A stretch of 64,000 bases of DNA, from positions 1 through 64,000 of the forward strand of contig NZ_MAXF01000116.1 of NCBI RefSeq assembly GCF_001704635.1, given 5' to 3'. A program made the position numbers and the translations under genes. Every line of letters begins with the position of its first letter. The stretch's first letter is position 1. The notes below the pieces were generated by a model that was given only the letters and a program-made list of their open reading frames with translations, did no database searches and was not told the DNA's origin. Positions 40,110 through 49,002 of this stretch are shown here, one piece after another. The stretch comes from Streptomyces sparsogenes. GTDB lineage: Bacteria; Actinomycetota; Actinomycetes; Streptomycetales; Streptomycetaceae.

Positions 40110-41504
40110 TCAGTGGCGCCAGGGCCCGGTCACCGCGAAGGTCGTGCCCGGGGTGTAGCAGTTCACGTACATCGTGCGCCGGTCGGGCGAGAAGGTCACC
40201 CCCGCGAACTCGCCCCACTCCGGCTTCTCCGGAGTGCCGATGTTCTGGCGCCCCCGAGCCATCGGATACACCTCCCCGCGCCTGGTCAGCCCGAAGACGT
40301 GCTGCGCCCCGTTGCCGTCCTCGCACACCATCAGGCCGCCGCTGGGCGCCAGCGTGATGTTGTCCGGGGACTCGCCGGGCAGCTGGACGTCCGTGTTCGG
40401 CCCGAAGACGATCACCAGGGTGAGGCGCCGCCGCTGCGGGTCGTACCGCCAGATCTGCCCGTAGTGGTCGGCGGCCGAGCCGTCCGCGCTCTTGGCGAAG
40501 CTGGAGACGAAGTAGACGGACGTGCCGCCCCAGTAGCAGCCCTCGAGCTTCTGCGCATGGGTGATGCCCTTGGGGCCGAAGTCCTGGAACCGGATCGGGG
40601 TCTGCTTGGCGAGCGGGTCGGGGACCGGCACCCACTCGATGTCGTGGAAGGTCGTGCCCGTCTCCTGGACGGTGGACAGGTCCCGTACGCCGGGGACGCG
40701 CATCGCGTACAGGTCCCCGCCCGCGCGCAGCGAACCCCTGCCGCCGAGCGGCTTGTGCGGCAGGAAGCGGTAGAAGAGGCCGAAGGGCTTGTCGAAGGCG
40801 TCCTCGGTCTCGTAGACGACACCGCTGCGCGGGTCGATCGCGATGGCCTCGTGCTGGAAGCGCCCCATCGCGGTCAGCGGCACGGCGCCGGTGCGGCGCG
40901 GGTCGTAAGGATCGACCTCGAAGATGAAGCCGTGGTCCTTGGTGTAGCCGTTGGTGCCGGCCTTGTCCTCGGTCTCCTCGCAGGTCAGCCAGGTGTGCCA
41001 GGGGGTGGGGCCGCCCGCGCAGTTGACGGCGGTGCCCGCGATGGCGACGTGTTCGGCCAGGACGCGGTTGCCGGCGTCGAGCTCCAGCGCCGTACAGCCG
41101 CCCATGCCCATGGGGTCGTAGGTGAGGTCCTTGACGGCGGGGACGCGGATCGCGGCGGTGGGGCGGTTCTCGTGGTTGCGGACCAGGTGGGTGCGGGCTC
41201 TGGTGCCGGCCCGGCCGGGGAAGGCGGCCATGCCGTCGTGGTGGCTGGGGACCTTGCCCTCGCCGGAGCGCAGCTCGTCGCCCTCCCGGGACAGCACCCG
41301 GTAGCGGAAGCCCTCGGGGAGGTCGAGCAGACCGTCGGGGTCGGGGACCAGCGGGCCGTAGCCGCCGGTGCCGGCCGCGGCCTCGGGGCCCGGCTCGGCG
41401 GCGGCGGCCGTACCGGCGAAGAGCTCGGAGATGGTGCCGGCGAAGGCGATGGAGGCGGCGGCCGCGCCACTGCGGGCCAGGGCCTGACGTCGTGTTACTG
41501 ACAT
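40110..41504 (-). CDS. Tat-exported PhoX-family (DUF839) protein
   Basis: A 464-aa exported protein of the PhoX/DUF839 family, whose known members are Ca/Fe-dependent phosphatases. The signal peptide MSVTRRQALARSGAAAASIA carries a twin-arginine motif. The mature part has FPGRAGTRARTHLVRNHENRP, TPWHTWLTCEETEDKAG, GRFQHEAIAIDPRSG, PDNITLAPSGGLMVCEDGNG and FSPDRRTMYVNCYTPG, all typical of the beta-propeller PhoX fold. ATG at 41504 has GGGAG 8 nt upstream. No clear PHO box was seen upstream, so phosphate control is not claimed. Enzyme activity is inferred from the family, and some DUF839 proteins are non-enzymatic. Confidence 0.88.
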   Translation of the reverse strand: MSVTRRQALARSGAAAASIAFAGTISELFAGTAAAAEPGPEAAAGTGGYGPLVPDPDGLLDLPEGFRYRVLSREGDELRSGEGKVPSHHDGMAAFPGRAGTRARTHLVRNHENRPTAAIRVPAVKDLTYDPMGMGGCTALELDAGNRVLAEHVAIAGTAVNCAGGPTPWHTWLTCEETEDKAGTNGYTKDHGFIFEVDPYDPRRTGAVPLTAMGRFQHEAIAIDPRSGVVYETEDAFDKPFGLFYRFLPHKPLGGRGSLRAGGDLYAMRVPGVRDLSTVQETGTTFHDIEWVPVPDPLAKQTPIRFQDFGPKGITHAQKLEGCYWGGTSVYFVSSFAKSADGSAADHYGQIWRYDPQRRRLTLVIVFGPNTDVQLPGESPDNITLAPSGGLMVCEDGNGAQHVFGLTRRGEVYPMARGRQNIGTPEKPEWGEFAGVTFSPDRRTMYVNCYTPGTTFAVTGPWRH

Positions 41505-41630
41505 GCGGTAACTCCCTGCTGGCGGACAGGAAATGTGACCGCACGTGTGTATCACGCAAATTCCCGCGCGGGAACCACCCGATCAACGCTTCGGCCGACG
41601 CGTCGTGGCCCCCGCCAGGCTCGCCCCGCG

Positions 41631-42752
41631 CTACTCCGCCAGCCGCTTCCCGTCCCGCGCGAGCGCCGTGAGGCGGGAGATCGCCCGGAAGTACTTCTTC
41701 CGGTAGCCGCCCTGGAGCATCTCCTCGCTGAACAGCCGGTCGAACGGCACTCCGGACGCCAGCACCGGGACCTCGCGGTCGTACAGCCGGTCCGCCAGCA
41801 CCACCAGCCGCAGCGCGGTCGACTGGTCGGGCACCGGCTCCACCCCGGTCAGGCACACCGCGTGGATCCCGTCGCACATCGCGCCGTAGCGGCTCGGGTG
41901 CACCCGGGACAGGTGCTCCAGGAGGGCGGGGAAGGCGTCGAGCGAGGCGCCGGGCGTGCGGTGCGCGACGCGGGTGACGGTCTCGTCCGGGTACGGGGCG
42001 GGGGCCTCGGGCAGGCCGCGGTGGCGGTAGTCCTCGCCGTCGATGCGCAGCGTCCGGAAGTGGGCGGACAGGCCCTGGATCTCGCGCAGGAAGTCGGCGG
42101 CGGCGAACCGGCCCTCGCCGAGCTTGCCGGGGAGGGTGTTGGAGGTGGCGGCCAGGGCCACGCCCGCGTCCACCAGCTTGCCCAGCAGCGTGGAGACCAG
42201 CACCGTGTCGCCCGGGTCGTCCAGCTCGAACTCGTCGATGCACAGCAGCCGGTGGCCGCTGAGGGTCTGGACGGTCTGCTGGAAGCCGAGCGCGCCGACC
42301 AGGTTGGTCAGCTCCACGAAGGTGCCGAACGCCTTCCGCTCGGCCGGGGCCGCGGTGGCGTGCCAGAGGGAGGCCAGCAGGTGGGTCTTGCCGACGCCGT
42401 AACCACCGTCCAGGTACATCCCGCGCGGGCCGCGGGGCGCGGCCGGCCTGCTCTCCCGGCGGAACCAGCTCCTGCGGCGGCCCTCCGCCGCCCCCTGGCC
42501 GCCGCTGACGGAGCCGGCGAAGGCCGCCAGCTCCTTGACGGCCGTGGCCTGGCTGGGCTGTTTCGGGTCCGGGATGTAGTTGTCGAAGCTGACCGTCGCG
42601 AAGCGCGGTGGGGGCACCATCTCCGCCACCAGGCGCTCGGCGGGAACATGCGGCGTCCGCGACGTGAGGGCGACCGGGCCGGCGGGCTCGGCGGGCGGCT
42701 GCTCGGCTATCGGGCCCACGGACAGGTCGGACGTGGAAGTTCGCGATGACAC
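41631..42752 (-). CDS. zapE: Cell division protein ZapE (AFG1-like ATPase)
   Basis: A 373-aa P-loop ATPase of the ZapE/AFG1 family. In other bacteria this family links FtsZ-ring function to stress; in actinobacteria the role is less clear. Walker A is YLDGGYGVGKTHLLASLWH near residue 105, Walker B is LLCIDEFELDDPGD near 165 and sensor-1 is ALAATSNTLP. A C-terminal RLYDREVPVLASGVPFDRLF is typical. GTG at 42752 is used, with GGGAG close upstream; upstream in-frame codons encode Ser/Asp-rich sequence antisense to the next gene. It is divergent from the reductase gene, with 67 bp between the starts. Confidence 0.9.
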   Translation of the reverse strand: MSSRTSTSDLSVGPIAEQPPAEPAGPVALTSRTPHVPAERLVAEMVPPPRFATVSFDNYIPDPKQPSQATAVKELAAFAGSVSGGQGAAEGRRRSWFRRESRPAAPRGPRGMYLDGGYGVGKTHLLASLWHATAAPAERKAFGTFVELTNLVGALGFQQTVQTLSGHRLLCIDEFELDDPGDTVLVSTLLGKLVDAGVALAATSNTLPGKLGEGRFAAADFLREIQGLSAHFRTLRIDGEDYRHRGLPEAPAPYPDETVTRVAHRTPGASLDAFPALLEHLSRVHPSRYGAMCDGIHAVCLTGVEPVPDQSTALRLVVLADRLYDREVPVLASGVPFDRLFSEEMLQGGYRKKYFRAISRLTALARDGKRLAE

Positions 42753-42819
42753 AAACTCCCAGCGTAGTCCCTTCGGGGGAGGTGACCGCCGGATAGGGAG
42801 GCATGTCACACTGCGGCGT

Positions 42820-43731
42820 ATGCGACGCCTGTTCCCGCTGTCCGCCGAATCCCCCGTCGAATCCCCCGTCGAATCCCCCGCCGGGGCGCCCACCGGATCC
42901 GCCGCACGGCCGCTGGGCGGCCCCTCGCCCGTCGAGGACCGTGAGTGGACGCTGGAGGAGCTGGCCGAGGCGTACGCCTACCCGGACCTCCTCCCGGGCC
43001 CTGACGCCGGGCCGGGCCCTGAGGCCGCACCGGGCCGGCCCGCGGGCGTCTGGCTGCGGGCCAACATGGTCTCCTCGCTGGACGGGGCCGCCCACCACGA
43101 CGGGCGGTCGCAGCCGCTGTCCTCCGCCGCCGACATGCGGATCTTCGGCGTGCTGCGCGGGCTCGCCGACGCGGTCGTGGTCGGCGCCGAGACCGTACGC
43201 CAGGAGGGCTACCGCCCGGCCCGCGCGCGGGAGCCGTTCGCCGCGCGCCGGGCGGCGGAGGGGCGCCCGCCGGTGCCCGCGATCGCCGTCATCAGCGCGA
43301 GCCTGGACCTGGACTTCTCGCTGCCGCTGTTCACCGAGCCGCTGGTGCCCACGGTCGTGCTCACCGGCGCCCATGCCCCCGCGGAGCGCCTGGCGGCGGC
43401 GCGGGCGGCGGGCGCCGAGGTGGTGCTCGCGGGGGAGGGGACGCGGGTGGACCCGGCGCGGGTGGTGGCCGCGCTCGCCGAGCGCGGCCTGACCCGGCTG
43501 CTGACGGAGGGCGGACCGAAGCTGCTCGGGCAGTTCGCGGCGGCGGGGGTGCTGGACGAGCTGTGTCTGTCGCTGGCCCCGCTGGTGACGGCGGGCGACG
43601 CGGCGCGGATCATCAACGGTCCCGGGCTGATGGAACCGGAGCGGTTCACTCTCGCTTCCGTCCTGGAGGACGCCGGGTTCCTTTTCACCCGCTACCGTCG
43701 TCTTCGACAAGAGGGCAATAATCGGCTTTAG
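42820..43731 (+). CDS. RibD C-terminal-like pyrimidine reductase
   Basis: A 303-aa protein of the dihydrofolate-reductase-like RibD reductase family. It has the N-terminal NADPH fold WLRANMVSSLDGAAHHDGRS near residue 75, VVVGAETVRQEGYRP near 125, and a C-terminal LTRLLTEGGPKLLGQFAAAG near 230. RibD reductases act on the ribosyl-aminouracil in riboflavin synthesis; the wider family also holds enzymes of other pathways. No riboflavin gene is near, so the substrate is uncertain. The N-terminus has a short repeated ESPVESPVESPAG. ATG at 42820 fits the family length. The gene is followed 38 bp later by a small USP-like gene. Confidence 0.88.
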   Translation: MRRLFPLSAESPVESPVESPAGAPTGSAARPLGGPSPVEDREWTLEELAEAYAYPDLLPGPDAGPGPEAAPGRPAGVWLRANMVSSLDGAAHHDGRSQPLSSAADMRIFGVLRGLADAVVVGAETVRQEGYRPARAREPFAARRAAEGRPPVPAIAVISASLDLDFSLPLFTEPLVPTVVLTGAHAPAERLAAARAAGAEVVLAGEGTRVDPARVVAALAERGLTRLLTEGGPKLLGQFAAAGVLDELCLSLAPLVTAGDAARIINGPGLMEPERFTLASVLEDAGFLFTRYRRLRQEGNNRL

Positions 43732-43769
43732 CGAAAAAGGGAATAAATCGCCGAGAAAGGGCGTCGACC

Positions 43770-44264
43770 GTGTTCACGAGCGTATTGATGATCGAGCAGC
43801 CACTGAGCCCTGTCGACGTGGAATTCGTCACCACCCTGCACGGCGACGACCAGGTCTCGTTCTTCGTGCTCATGCAGCCGCGAGGCAGCAAGGACCGGCT
43901 GCTGCGCGCGATCGACGACATCGCGCTCGGCGAGCTGGAGCAGGCCGTCCAGGAACGCGAGGAGCCGGAAGGGCGGCAGGCGCTCGAACCCGCCGAGCGG
44001 GCCCTCAACCACTCCGTCGCCGCCCTGCGCGCGGCGGGCGGCGAGGCCCGCGGGGAGGTCGTCCAGCGCCACCCGCTGGACACCCTGCGCGGCGTCGTCG
44101 AGCAGGTCGGCGCCGACGAGGTGATCGTGCTGACCGCGCCGCACTTCGTGGAGGAGTTCTTCCACCGGGACTGGGCCTCCCGCGCCCGGCACAAGGTGGG
44201 CGTGCCCGTGCTCAAGCTCTTCTCGCACGCGGTCGACGAGCAGCAGCCGGCCCAGGGCGGCTGA
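43770..44264 (+). CDS. Universal-stress-protein-like protein
   Basis: A 164-aa protein with a UspA-like alpha/beta pattern. It has a strand VEFVTTLHGDDQVSFFVLM, a charged helix, then a second strand DEVIVLTAPHFVEEF near residue 118 and a terminal VGVPVLKLFSHAV strand. The glycine-loop ATP motif of true UspA is not evident. Streptomyces copies are sometimes labelled indole-3-glycerol phosphate synthase, but no TIM-barrel motif is present, so I do not use that name. GTG at 43770 is preceded by gagaaagggcg. It follows the RibD-like gene and precedes murC on the same strand. Confidence 0.75.
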   Translation: MFTSVLMIEQPLSPVDVEFVTTLHGDDQVSFFVLMQPRGSKDRLLRAIDDIALGELEQAVQEREEPEGRQALEPAERALNHSVAALRAAGGEARGEVVQRHPLDTLRGVVEQVGADEVIVLTAPHFVEEFFHRDWASRARHKVGVPVLKLFSHAVDEQQPAQGG

Positions 44265-44388
44265 GCCGCGCCGGTCCCGCCCACCCCACCGCGCCGCTCT
44301 CCCCGGACGGGCCTTCGCCGGACCCGGACCCCCAGGGTGCGAGAATCAGGGCCGACAGCGACGAACACGACCCAGGGGAGACCCGCAC

Positions 44389-45819
44389 ATGGCACCGGCC
44401 GGCTTTGCCTCCGACGCGATGGACCGACCGCACTTCATCGGCATCGGCGGCGCCGGGATGTCGGGCATCGCGAAGATCCTCGCCATGCGCGGCGCGCGGG
44501 TCGCGGGCAGCGACTCCAAGGACTCCCCGACGGTCGAGGCGCTGCGCGCGCTCGGGGTGACGGTGCACATCGGCCACGCCGCGGAGCACCTGGCGGCCGA
44601 CGCCACCAGCGTGGTCGTCTCCAGCGCCATCCGCGCCGACAACGCCGAGCTGGTCGCCGCCGCCGAGCGCGGCATCCCCGTCATACACCGCTCCGACGCC
44701 CTGGCCGGCCTGATGGACGGCGCCCGCCCGATCGCCGTCGCGGGCACCCACGGCAAGACGACCACCACTTCCATGCTGGCCGTCTCCCTCACCACGCTCG
44801 GCCTCGACCCCTCGTACGCGATCGGCGGCGACCTCGACGCCCCCGGCTCCAACGCCCGCCACGGCGGCGGCGAGATCTTCGTCGCCGAGGCGGATGAAAG
44901 CGACCGCAGCTTCCACAAGTACGAGCCCGAGGTCGCGATCATCCTCAACGTGGAGCTGGACCACCACGCCAACTACGCCTCGATGGAGGAGATCCACGAC
45001 TCCTTCCGGACCTTCGTGGAGCGGATCCGCCCCGGCGGCGCGCTGGTCGTCTCCGCCGACCACCCCGGCGCCCGCGAGCTGACCGGCCGGGTCGCCGGCC
45101 GCGAGGGCCTGCGCGTCCTCACCTACGGCGAGGACCCGGGCGCCGACGTCCGCGTCCTGGGCATCGCCCAGCACGGGCTGACCAGCGAGGTCACCGTCCT
45201 GCTCCCGGACACCCTGGGCGGCGGCGAGCTGACCTTCACCGTCTCCGTCCCCGGCCGCCACTACGCCCTCAACGCCGTCGCCGCCCTCACCGCCGGCGCC
45301 GCCCTCGGCGTCCCCGCCCGCGAGCTGGCCCCCGCCCTCGGCTCGTACACCGGCGTCAAGCGCCGCCTCCAGCTCAAGGGCGTCGCCGCCGGGGTGCAGG
45401 TCATCGACTCCTACGCCCACCACCCCACCGAGATCTCCGCCGACCTCGAAGCCATCCGCGGCGGCGCCGGCGACGGCCGGGTGCTGGTCGTCTTCCAGCC
45501 CCACCTCTTCAGCCGCACCCGCGAGCTGGGCGCCGAGATGGGCGAGGCGCTCGCCCTCGCCGACGCCTCGGTCGTCCTGGACATCTACCCGGCCCGCGAG
45601 GACCCCGTCCCCGGCATCACCAGCGCCCTGGTCATCGAGGCCGCCGCCCGCCACGGCGCGGACGTCACCGCCGAGCACGACAAGGCCGCGGTGCCCGGAC
45701 TCCTCGCCGGAATGACCAAGCCCGGTGACCTTGTTCTCACCATGGGCGCGGGCGACGTCACCGATCTCGGTCCGGAGATCCTCGCCCGCCTGCGGAGCGC
45801 CGAGAGCGCGAACAGCTAG
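44389..45819 (+). CDS. murC: UDP-N-acetylmuramate--L-alanine ligase
   Basis: Cytosolic ATP-dependent ligase that adds L-Ala to UDP-MurNAc, the first peptide step of peptidoglycan. The 476-aa product has the N-terminal uridine-binding motif HFIGIGGAGMSGIAKILAM near residue 17, ATP-binding GTHGKTTTTSMLAVSL near 123, EADESDRSFHKYEPE near 167, and HHPTEISADLEAI in the C-terminal domain near 346. All hallmarks of MurC are intact. ATG at 44389 has aggggag upstream. msrB begins 8 bp after the stop, so the two are likely co-transcribed. Confidence 0.97.
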   Translation: MAPAGFASDAMDRPHFIGIGGAGMSGIAKILAMRGARVAGSDSKDSPTVEALRALGVTVHIGHAAEHLAADATSVVVSSAIRADNAELVAAAERGIPVIHRSDALAGLMDGARPIAVAGTHGKTTTTSMLAVSLTTLGLDPSYAIGGDLDAPGSNARHGGGEIFVAEADESDRSFHKYEPEVAIILNVELDHHANYASMEEIHDSFRTFVERIRPGGALVVSADHPGARELTGRVAGREGLRVLTYGEDPGADVRVLGIAQHGLTSEVTVLLPDTLGGGELTFTVSVPGRHYALNAVAALTAGAALGVPARELAPALGSYTGVKRRLQLKGVAAGVQVIDSYAHHPTEISADLEAIRGGAGDGRVLVVFQPHLFSRTRELGAEMGEALALADASVVLDIYPAREDPVPGITSALVIEAAARHGADVTAEHDKAAVPGLLAGMTKPGDLVLTMGAGDVTDLGPEILARLRSAESANS

Positions 45820-45827
45820 GAGGGTCC

Positions 45828-46235
45828 ATGCCGTACGAAATCGACAAGCCGGAAGACCAGTGGCGCGCGGAGCTGACCCCGCAGGAGTACCACGTCCTCC
45901 GCGAGGCCGGCACCGAGCGCGCCTTCACCGGTGAATACACCGACACCAAGATCGCCGGTGTCTACTCCTGCCGCGCCTGCGGGGCGGAGCTGTTCCGCTC
46001 CGAGACCAAGTTCGAGAGCCACTGCGGCTGGCCGTCCTTCTACGACCCGGCCGACTCCTCCGCCGTCGAACTCATCGAGGACCGCTCCCACGGCATGGTC
46101 CGCACCGAGGTCCGCTGCGCCCGCTGCGGCTCCCACCTCGGCCATGTCTTCGCGGGCGAGGGCTACCCGACCCCGACCGACCAGCGCTACTGCATCAACT
46201 CCATCTCCCTACGCCTGGAGCCGCAGGAGGACTGA
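45828..46235 (+). CDS. msrB: Peptide-methionine (R)-S-oxide reductase
   Basis: A 135-aa enzyme that reduces methionine-R-sulfoxide in proteins. It has two zinc CxxC pairs (SCRACGAELF and RCARCGSHLGHVF) and the catalytic Cys in QRYCINSISLRLE near the end. The conserved SHCGWPSFYDP and HGMVRTEVRC are present. ATG at 45828 follows aggaggg closely. It lies directly after murC. The first of two 26-bp direct repeats begins 3 bp after its stop. Confidence 0.96.
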   Translation: MPYEIDKPEDQWRAELTPQEYHVLREAGTERAFTGEYTDTKIAGVYSCRACGAELFRSETKFESHCGWPSFYDPADSSAVELIEDRSHGMVRTEVRCARCGSHLGHVFAGEGYPTPTDQRYCINSISLRLEPQED

Positions 46236-46237
46236 CC

Positions 46238-46263
46238 CGGCCGATCGTCAGCCGGCCGACCGC
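46238..46263. repeat. 26-bp direct repeat, copy 1
   Basis: cggccgatcgtcagccggcc plus gaccgc is identical to 47152-47177. The two copies bracket the gene at 46297-47070. Copy 2 covers the last codons and stop of treZ. The unit can fold as a short hairpin (cggc...gccg). Confidence 0.9.
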
Positions 46264-46296
46264 CCACGTGAGGCGCCCAGCCGCGCCGCTTGCGGG

Positions 46297-47070
46297 TTAC
46301 TTGATCTCCACCCGGATCTCTTCCCGCAAGCCGGCGGCGATCTCGGCGCCTTTCTCCAGGGACAGCTTGTCCTGCGTGGCGTCGACCACAACCACCGAGG
46401 CGACCGTGCTGTGGTCGGCCCAAATGCACAGCGGGGTGGTGTCCGGCTGGCCGGGCTCGGCGTCGGACTTCTGATACTGACACTTCATGATCCCGTTCTT
46501 GAACCCCTTCGGTGACTGCTTCTCCTTGTCGCCGACGGGTTGGGAGAGCACGGCTGACCGCCGCATGACGTCGAAGAACGCGTCCACGGATTTATCCGGG
46601 TCGTCCACGCTGCCGTAGAAGCCGGTGAAGACGATGCTCTTCGCGTTGTCGAAGTCCGAATCGGGGTCGCTCATGTCGACGGTCGACCACTCGTTGCTGA
46701 TTCTCTTTCCGTCACCGATCCCGAGCAGGGCCGTCTCTCCCTCGGCCATGGTGTGCTCCTGGGGCGCGTCACCCCAGCTCTCGTACTCCGAGAGCACGGT
46801 GTCAGGAGCGGTGAGCTTGTAGCGCTTCCCGTCATCGACGACGGTGTCGCTCGCCTCTCCGTCCTCGCCGAACAGCGCGAAGCCGCCGACCACCGCGCCG
46901 ACGACGATCAGCGCGCCGATCGCGATGCCGGCCTTCTTCCGCTTGGAGCTACCGACCTGCGGAGGGATCGGCGGGGCGGGCGGGACCGGCGGGGGGAAAG
47001 GCGGCAGGGGCGGGGCGGAACCCGGCGGGTTCTGGCCGTACGGGCCGGCCGGAGGCTGACTGTGGCTCAT
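46297..47070 (-). CDS. Proline-rich single-pass membrane protein, function unknown
   Basis: A 257-aa protein that I do not recognise. A cytosolic Pro/Gly-rich stretch (PPLPPFPPPVPPAPPIPPQ) leads to a basic patch SSKRKKAG and one membrane helix (IAIGALIVVGAVVGGFALFG) near residue 55. An extracellular domain has KYKLTAPDTVLSEYE-like beta structure and two Cys (MKCQYQ, PLCIWAD). The domain is acidic and less GC-biased in codon use than its neighbours. ATG at 47070 is used; an upstream TTG/GTG would add five residues. It is flanked by an exact 26-bp direct repeat, which suggests it was inserted between msrB and treZ. Confidence 0.8.
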   Translation of the reverse strand: MSHSQPPAGPYGQNPPGSAPPLPPFPPPVPPAPPIPPQVGSSKRKKAGIAIGALIVVGAVVGGFALFGEDGEASDTVVDDGKRYKLTAPDTVLSEYESWGDAPQEHTMAEGETALLGIGDGKRISNEWSTVDMSDPDSDFDNAKSIVFTGFYGSVDDPDKSVDAFFDVMRRSAVLSQPVGDKEKQSPKGFKNGIMKCQYQKSDAEPGQPDTTPLCIWADHSTVASVVVVDATQDKLSLEKGAEIAAGLREEIRVEIK

Positions 47071-47151
47071 GACGGTATGTCCCAACGGGGCGCGGAATCG
47101 GATGCGTTGCGAGGCGAGGATGCGGCTCGGGTCGCCGACCTGACGGTACCT

Positions 47152-47177
47152 CGGCCGATCGTCAGCCGGCCGACCGC
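47152..47177. repeat. 26-bp direct repeat, copy 2 (treZ 3' end)
   Basis: Identical to 46238-46263. It includes the treZ stop codon at 47162-47164 and the last four sense codons. Confidence 0.9.
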
Positions 47178-48910
47178 AGCACCACCGCCGTCTCCGGCGG
47201 CAGCCGCAGGGTGCCGTCCGCGGCGGGCGGATCGGTGGCTTGCCAGGCGGCGACGATCTCGGCGGGGGCGGGCGGGACGAGGCGGGTCTCGCCCGGGCGG
47301 GGGTGCGGGTTGACCACGATGTGCAGCGGGCCGCGGCCGAAGGCGAGGCAGCCGTCCGGGGCGGCGGACAGGTGGGTGTAGGACCACCGGGGGTCGGTGA
47401 GGGCCGGTTCGGCGTGGCGCAGGGCGATCAGGCGGCGGTACCAGTCGAGCAGGGCCGCGTGCGGCTCGCGGGCGGGCTCGGTCCAGTCCAGGCAGGAGCG
47501 CAGGCGCGTCGCCGGGTCCTGGGGGTCGGGGATGTCCTCGGCCGCCCAGCCGTGGGCGGCGAACTCGCGGCGCCGGCCACGCCGTACGGCCTCGGCCAGC
47601 TCCGGGTCCTGGTGGTCGGTGAAGTACTGCCAGGGCGTGGCCGCGCCCCACTCCTCGCCCATGAAGAGCATCGGCGTGAACGGGGAGCACAGCACGACGG
47701 CGGCCGCGCAGGCCAGCAGCCCGGGGGAGAGCCGGGGAGAGAGCCGGTCGCCCAGCGCGCGGTTGCCGATCTGGTCGTGGGTCTGGGCGTAGCCCAGGAG
47801 GCGGTGGGCGGGGGTGGTGAGGGTGTTCAGCGGGGCGCCGTGGCCCCGGCCGCGGAAGGACGAGTACGTGCCGTCGTGGAAGAAGCCGCCGCCGAGCGTC
47901 TTGACGAGGGCCCGCGCTCCGTCGGCGGCGAAGTCGGCGTAGTAGCCCTGCCGTTCGCCGGTCAGGAGGGTGTGCAGGGCGTGGTGGAAGTCGTCGTTCC
48001 ACTGCGCGTGCAGCCCATGGCCGCCCGCCTCGCGCGGCGTGGTGGTGCGCGGGTCGTTCAGATCCGACTCGCCGATGAGGAACAGCGGGCGGCCCACCTG
48101 GGCGGCGAGCGCGTCGACGGCGGAGGACAGCTCGGCGAGGAAGTGCCGGGCGCGGCCGTCGCGCAGCGCGTGCACCGCGTCGAGCCGCAGCCCGTCCAGG
48201 CGGTAGTCGCGCAGCCAGGCGAGGGCGCTGCCGATGAAGTACGCGCGGACCTCGTCGGAGCCGGGGGCGTCCAGGTTGACGGCGGCCCCCCACGGCGTGT
48301 GGTGGGTGTCGGTGAAGTACGGGCCGAAGGCCGGGAGGTGGTTGCCGGAGGGGCCCAGGTGGTTGTGGACCACGTCCAGGACCACGCCGAGGCCGTGGCC
48401 GTGCGCGGCGTCCACGAACCGCGCCAGCCCCTCCGGCCCCCCGTACGGCTCGTGGACGGCCCACGGCGCCACGCCGTCGTAGCCCCAGCCGTGCGTGCCC
48501 GGGAACGGGCACAGCGGCATCAGCTCCACATGGGTGACGCCCAGCTCGGCCAGGTGCGGCAGGCGCCCGGCCGCCGCGTCGAAGGTGCCCTCGCGGGTGA
48601 AGGTGCCGATGTGCAGCTCGTACAGGACCGCGCCCGGCAGCTGCCGCCCCCGCCACTGGTGCCGCCACGGGAAGCCGGCCGGGTCGACGACCGCGCTCAG
48701 GCCGTCGGGCCCGTCGGGCAGGCGGCGCGAGCGGGGGTCGGGGAGCGGCGGGCGGCCGTCGAGCGCGAAGCCGTACCGCGCGCCGGGCCCGGCCTCGGCC
48801 GCCGTTCGCCACCACCCCTCCCGGGCCGCATCGCGCGCCATGGGGTGCGTACGTCCCTCCAGACGGAGCTCGACCCGCTCGGCGCGCGGCGCCCACACCT
48901 CGAACAGCAC
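47162..48910 (-). CDS. treZ: Malto-oligosyltrehalose trehalohydrolase
   Basis: GH13 enzyme that releases trehalose from maltooligosyl-trehalose made by TreY. The 582-aa product has an N-terminal beta-sandwich (FEVWAPRAERVELRLEGR), then the barrel with VTHVELMPLCPFPGTHGWGYDG, the nucleophile Asp in YRLDGLRLDAVHAL near residue 245, the acid Glu in LFLIGESDLNDPR near 280, and FTPMLFMGEEWGAATPWQYF. All catalytic residues are present. GTG at 48910 begins the sandwich domain. treY and glgX lie 9-14 kb downstream on the same strand, so the pathway is split. Confidence 0.95.
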   Translation of the reverse strand: MLFEVWAPRAERVELRLEGRTHPMARDAAREGWWRTAAEAGPGARYGFALDGRPPLPDPRSRRLPDGPDGLSAVVDPAGFPWRHQWRGRQLPGAVLYELHIGTFTREGTFDAAAGRLPHLAELGVTHVELMPLCPFPGTHGWGYDGVAPWAVHEPYGGPEGLARFVDAAHGHGLGVVLDVVHNHLGPSGNHLPAFGPYFTDTHHTPWGAAVNLDAPGSDEVRAYFIGSALAWLRDYRLDGLRLDAVHALRDGRARHFLAELSSAVDALAAQVGRPLFLIGESDLNDPRTTTPREAGGHGLHAQWNDDFHHALHTLLTGERQGYYADFAADGARALVKTLGGGFFHDGTYSSFRGRGHGAPLNTLTTPAHRLLGYAQTHDQIGNRALGDRLSPRLSPGLLACAAAVVLCSPFTPMLFMGEEWGAATPWQYFTDHQDPELAEAVRRGRRREFAAHGWAAEDIPDPQDPATRLRSCLDWTEPAREPHAALLDWYRRLIALRHAEPALTDPRWSYTHLSAAPDGCLAFGRGPLHIVVNPHPRPGETRLVPPAPAEIVAAWQATDPPAADGTLRLPPETAVVLRSAG

Positions 48911-49002
48911 TGACGTCTCCTCACCTCAAGGGCGTCCGGTCATCGGTGTCCGGGAGACCATGCTGCGCGACGCGGGGCGCGCCGCGCAGCAGGGCAGGGG
49001 CG

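Noticed and set aside
41505..41630. PHO box upstream of the PhoX-family gene
   Set aside because: No pair of GTTCACC-like direct repeats was found in the gap.
40096..43710. 1204-codon open frame across the PhoX and ZapE genes
   Set aside because: It is a Pro/Arg/Gly-rich shadow running through two real genes and their gap, with no domain.
43770..44264. Indole-3-glycerol phosphate synthase label for the USP-like gene
   Set aside because: The product is too short for a TIM barrel and lacks TrpC motifs.
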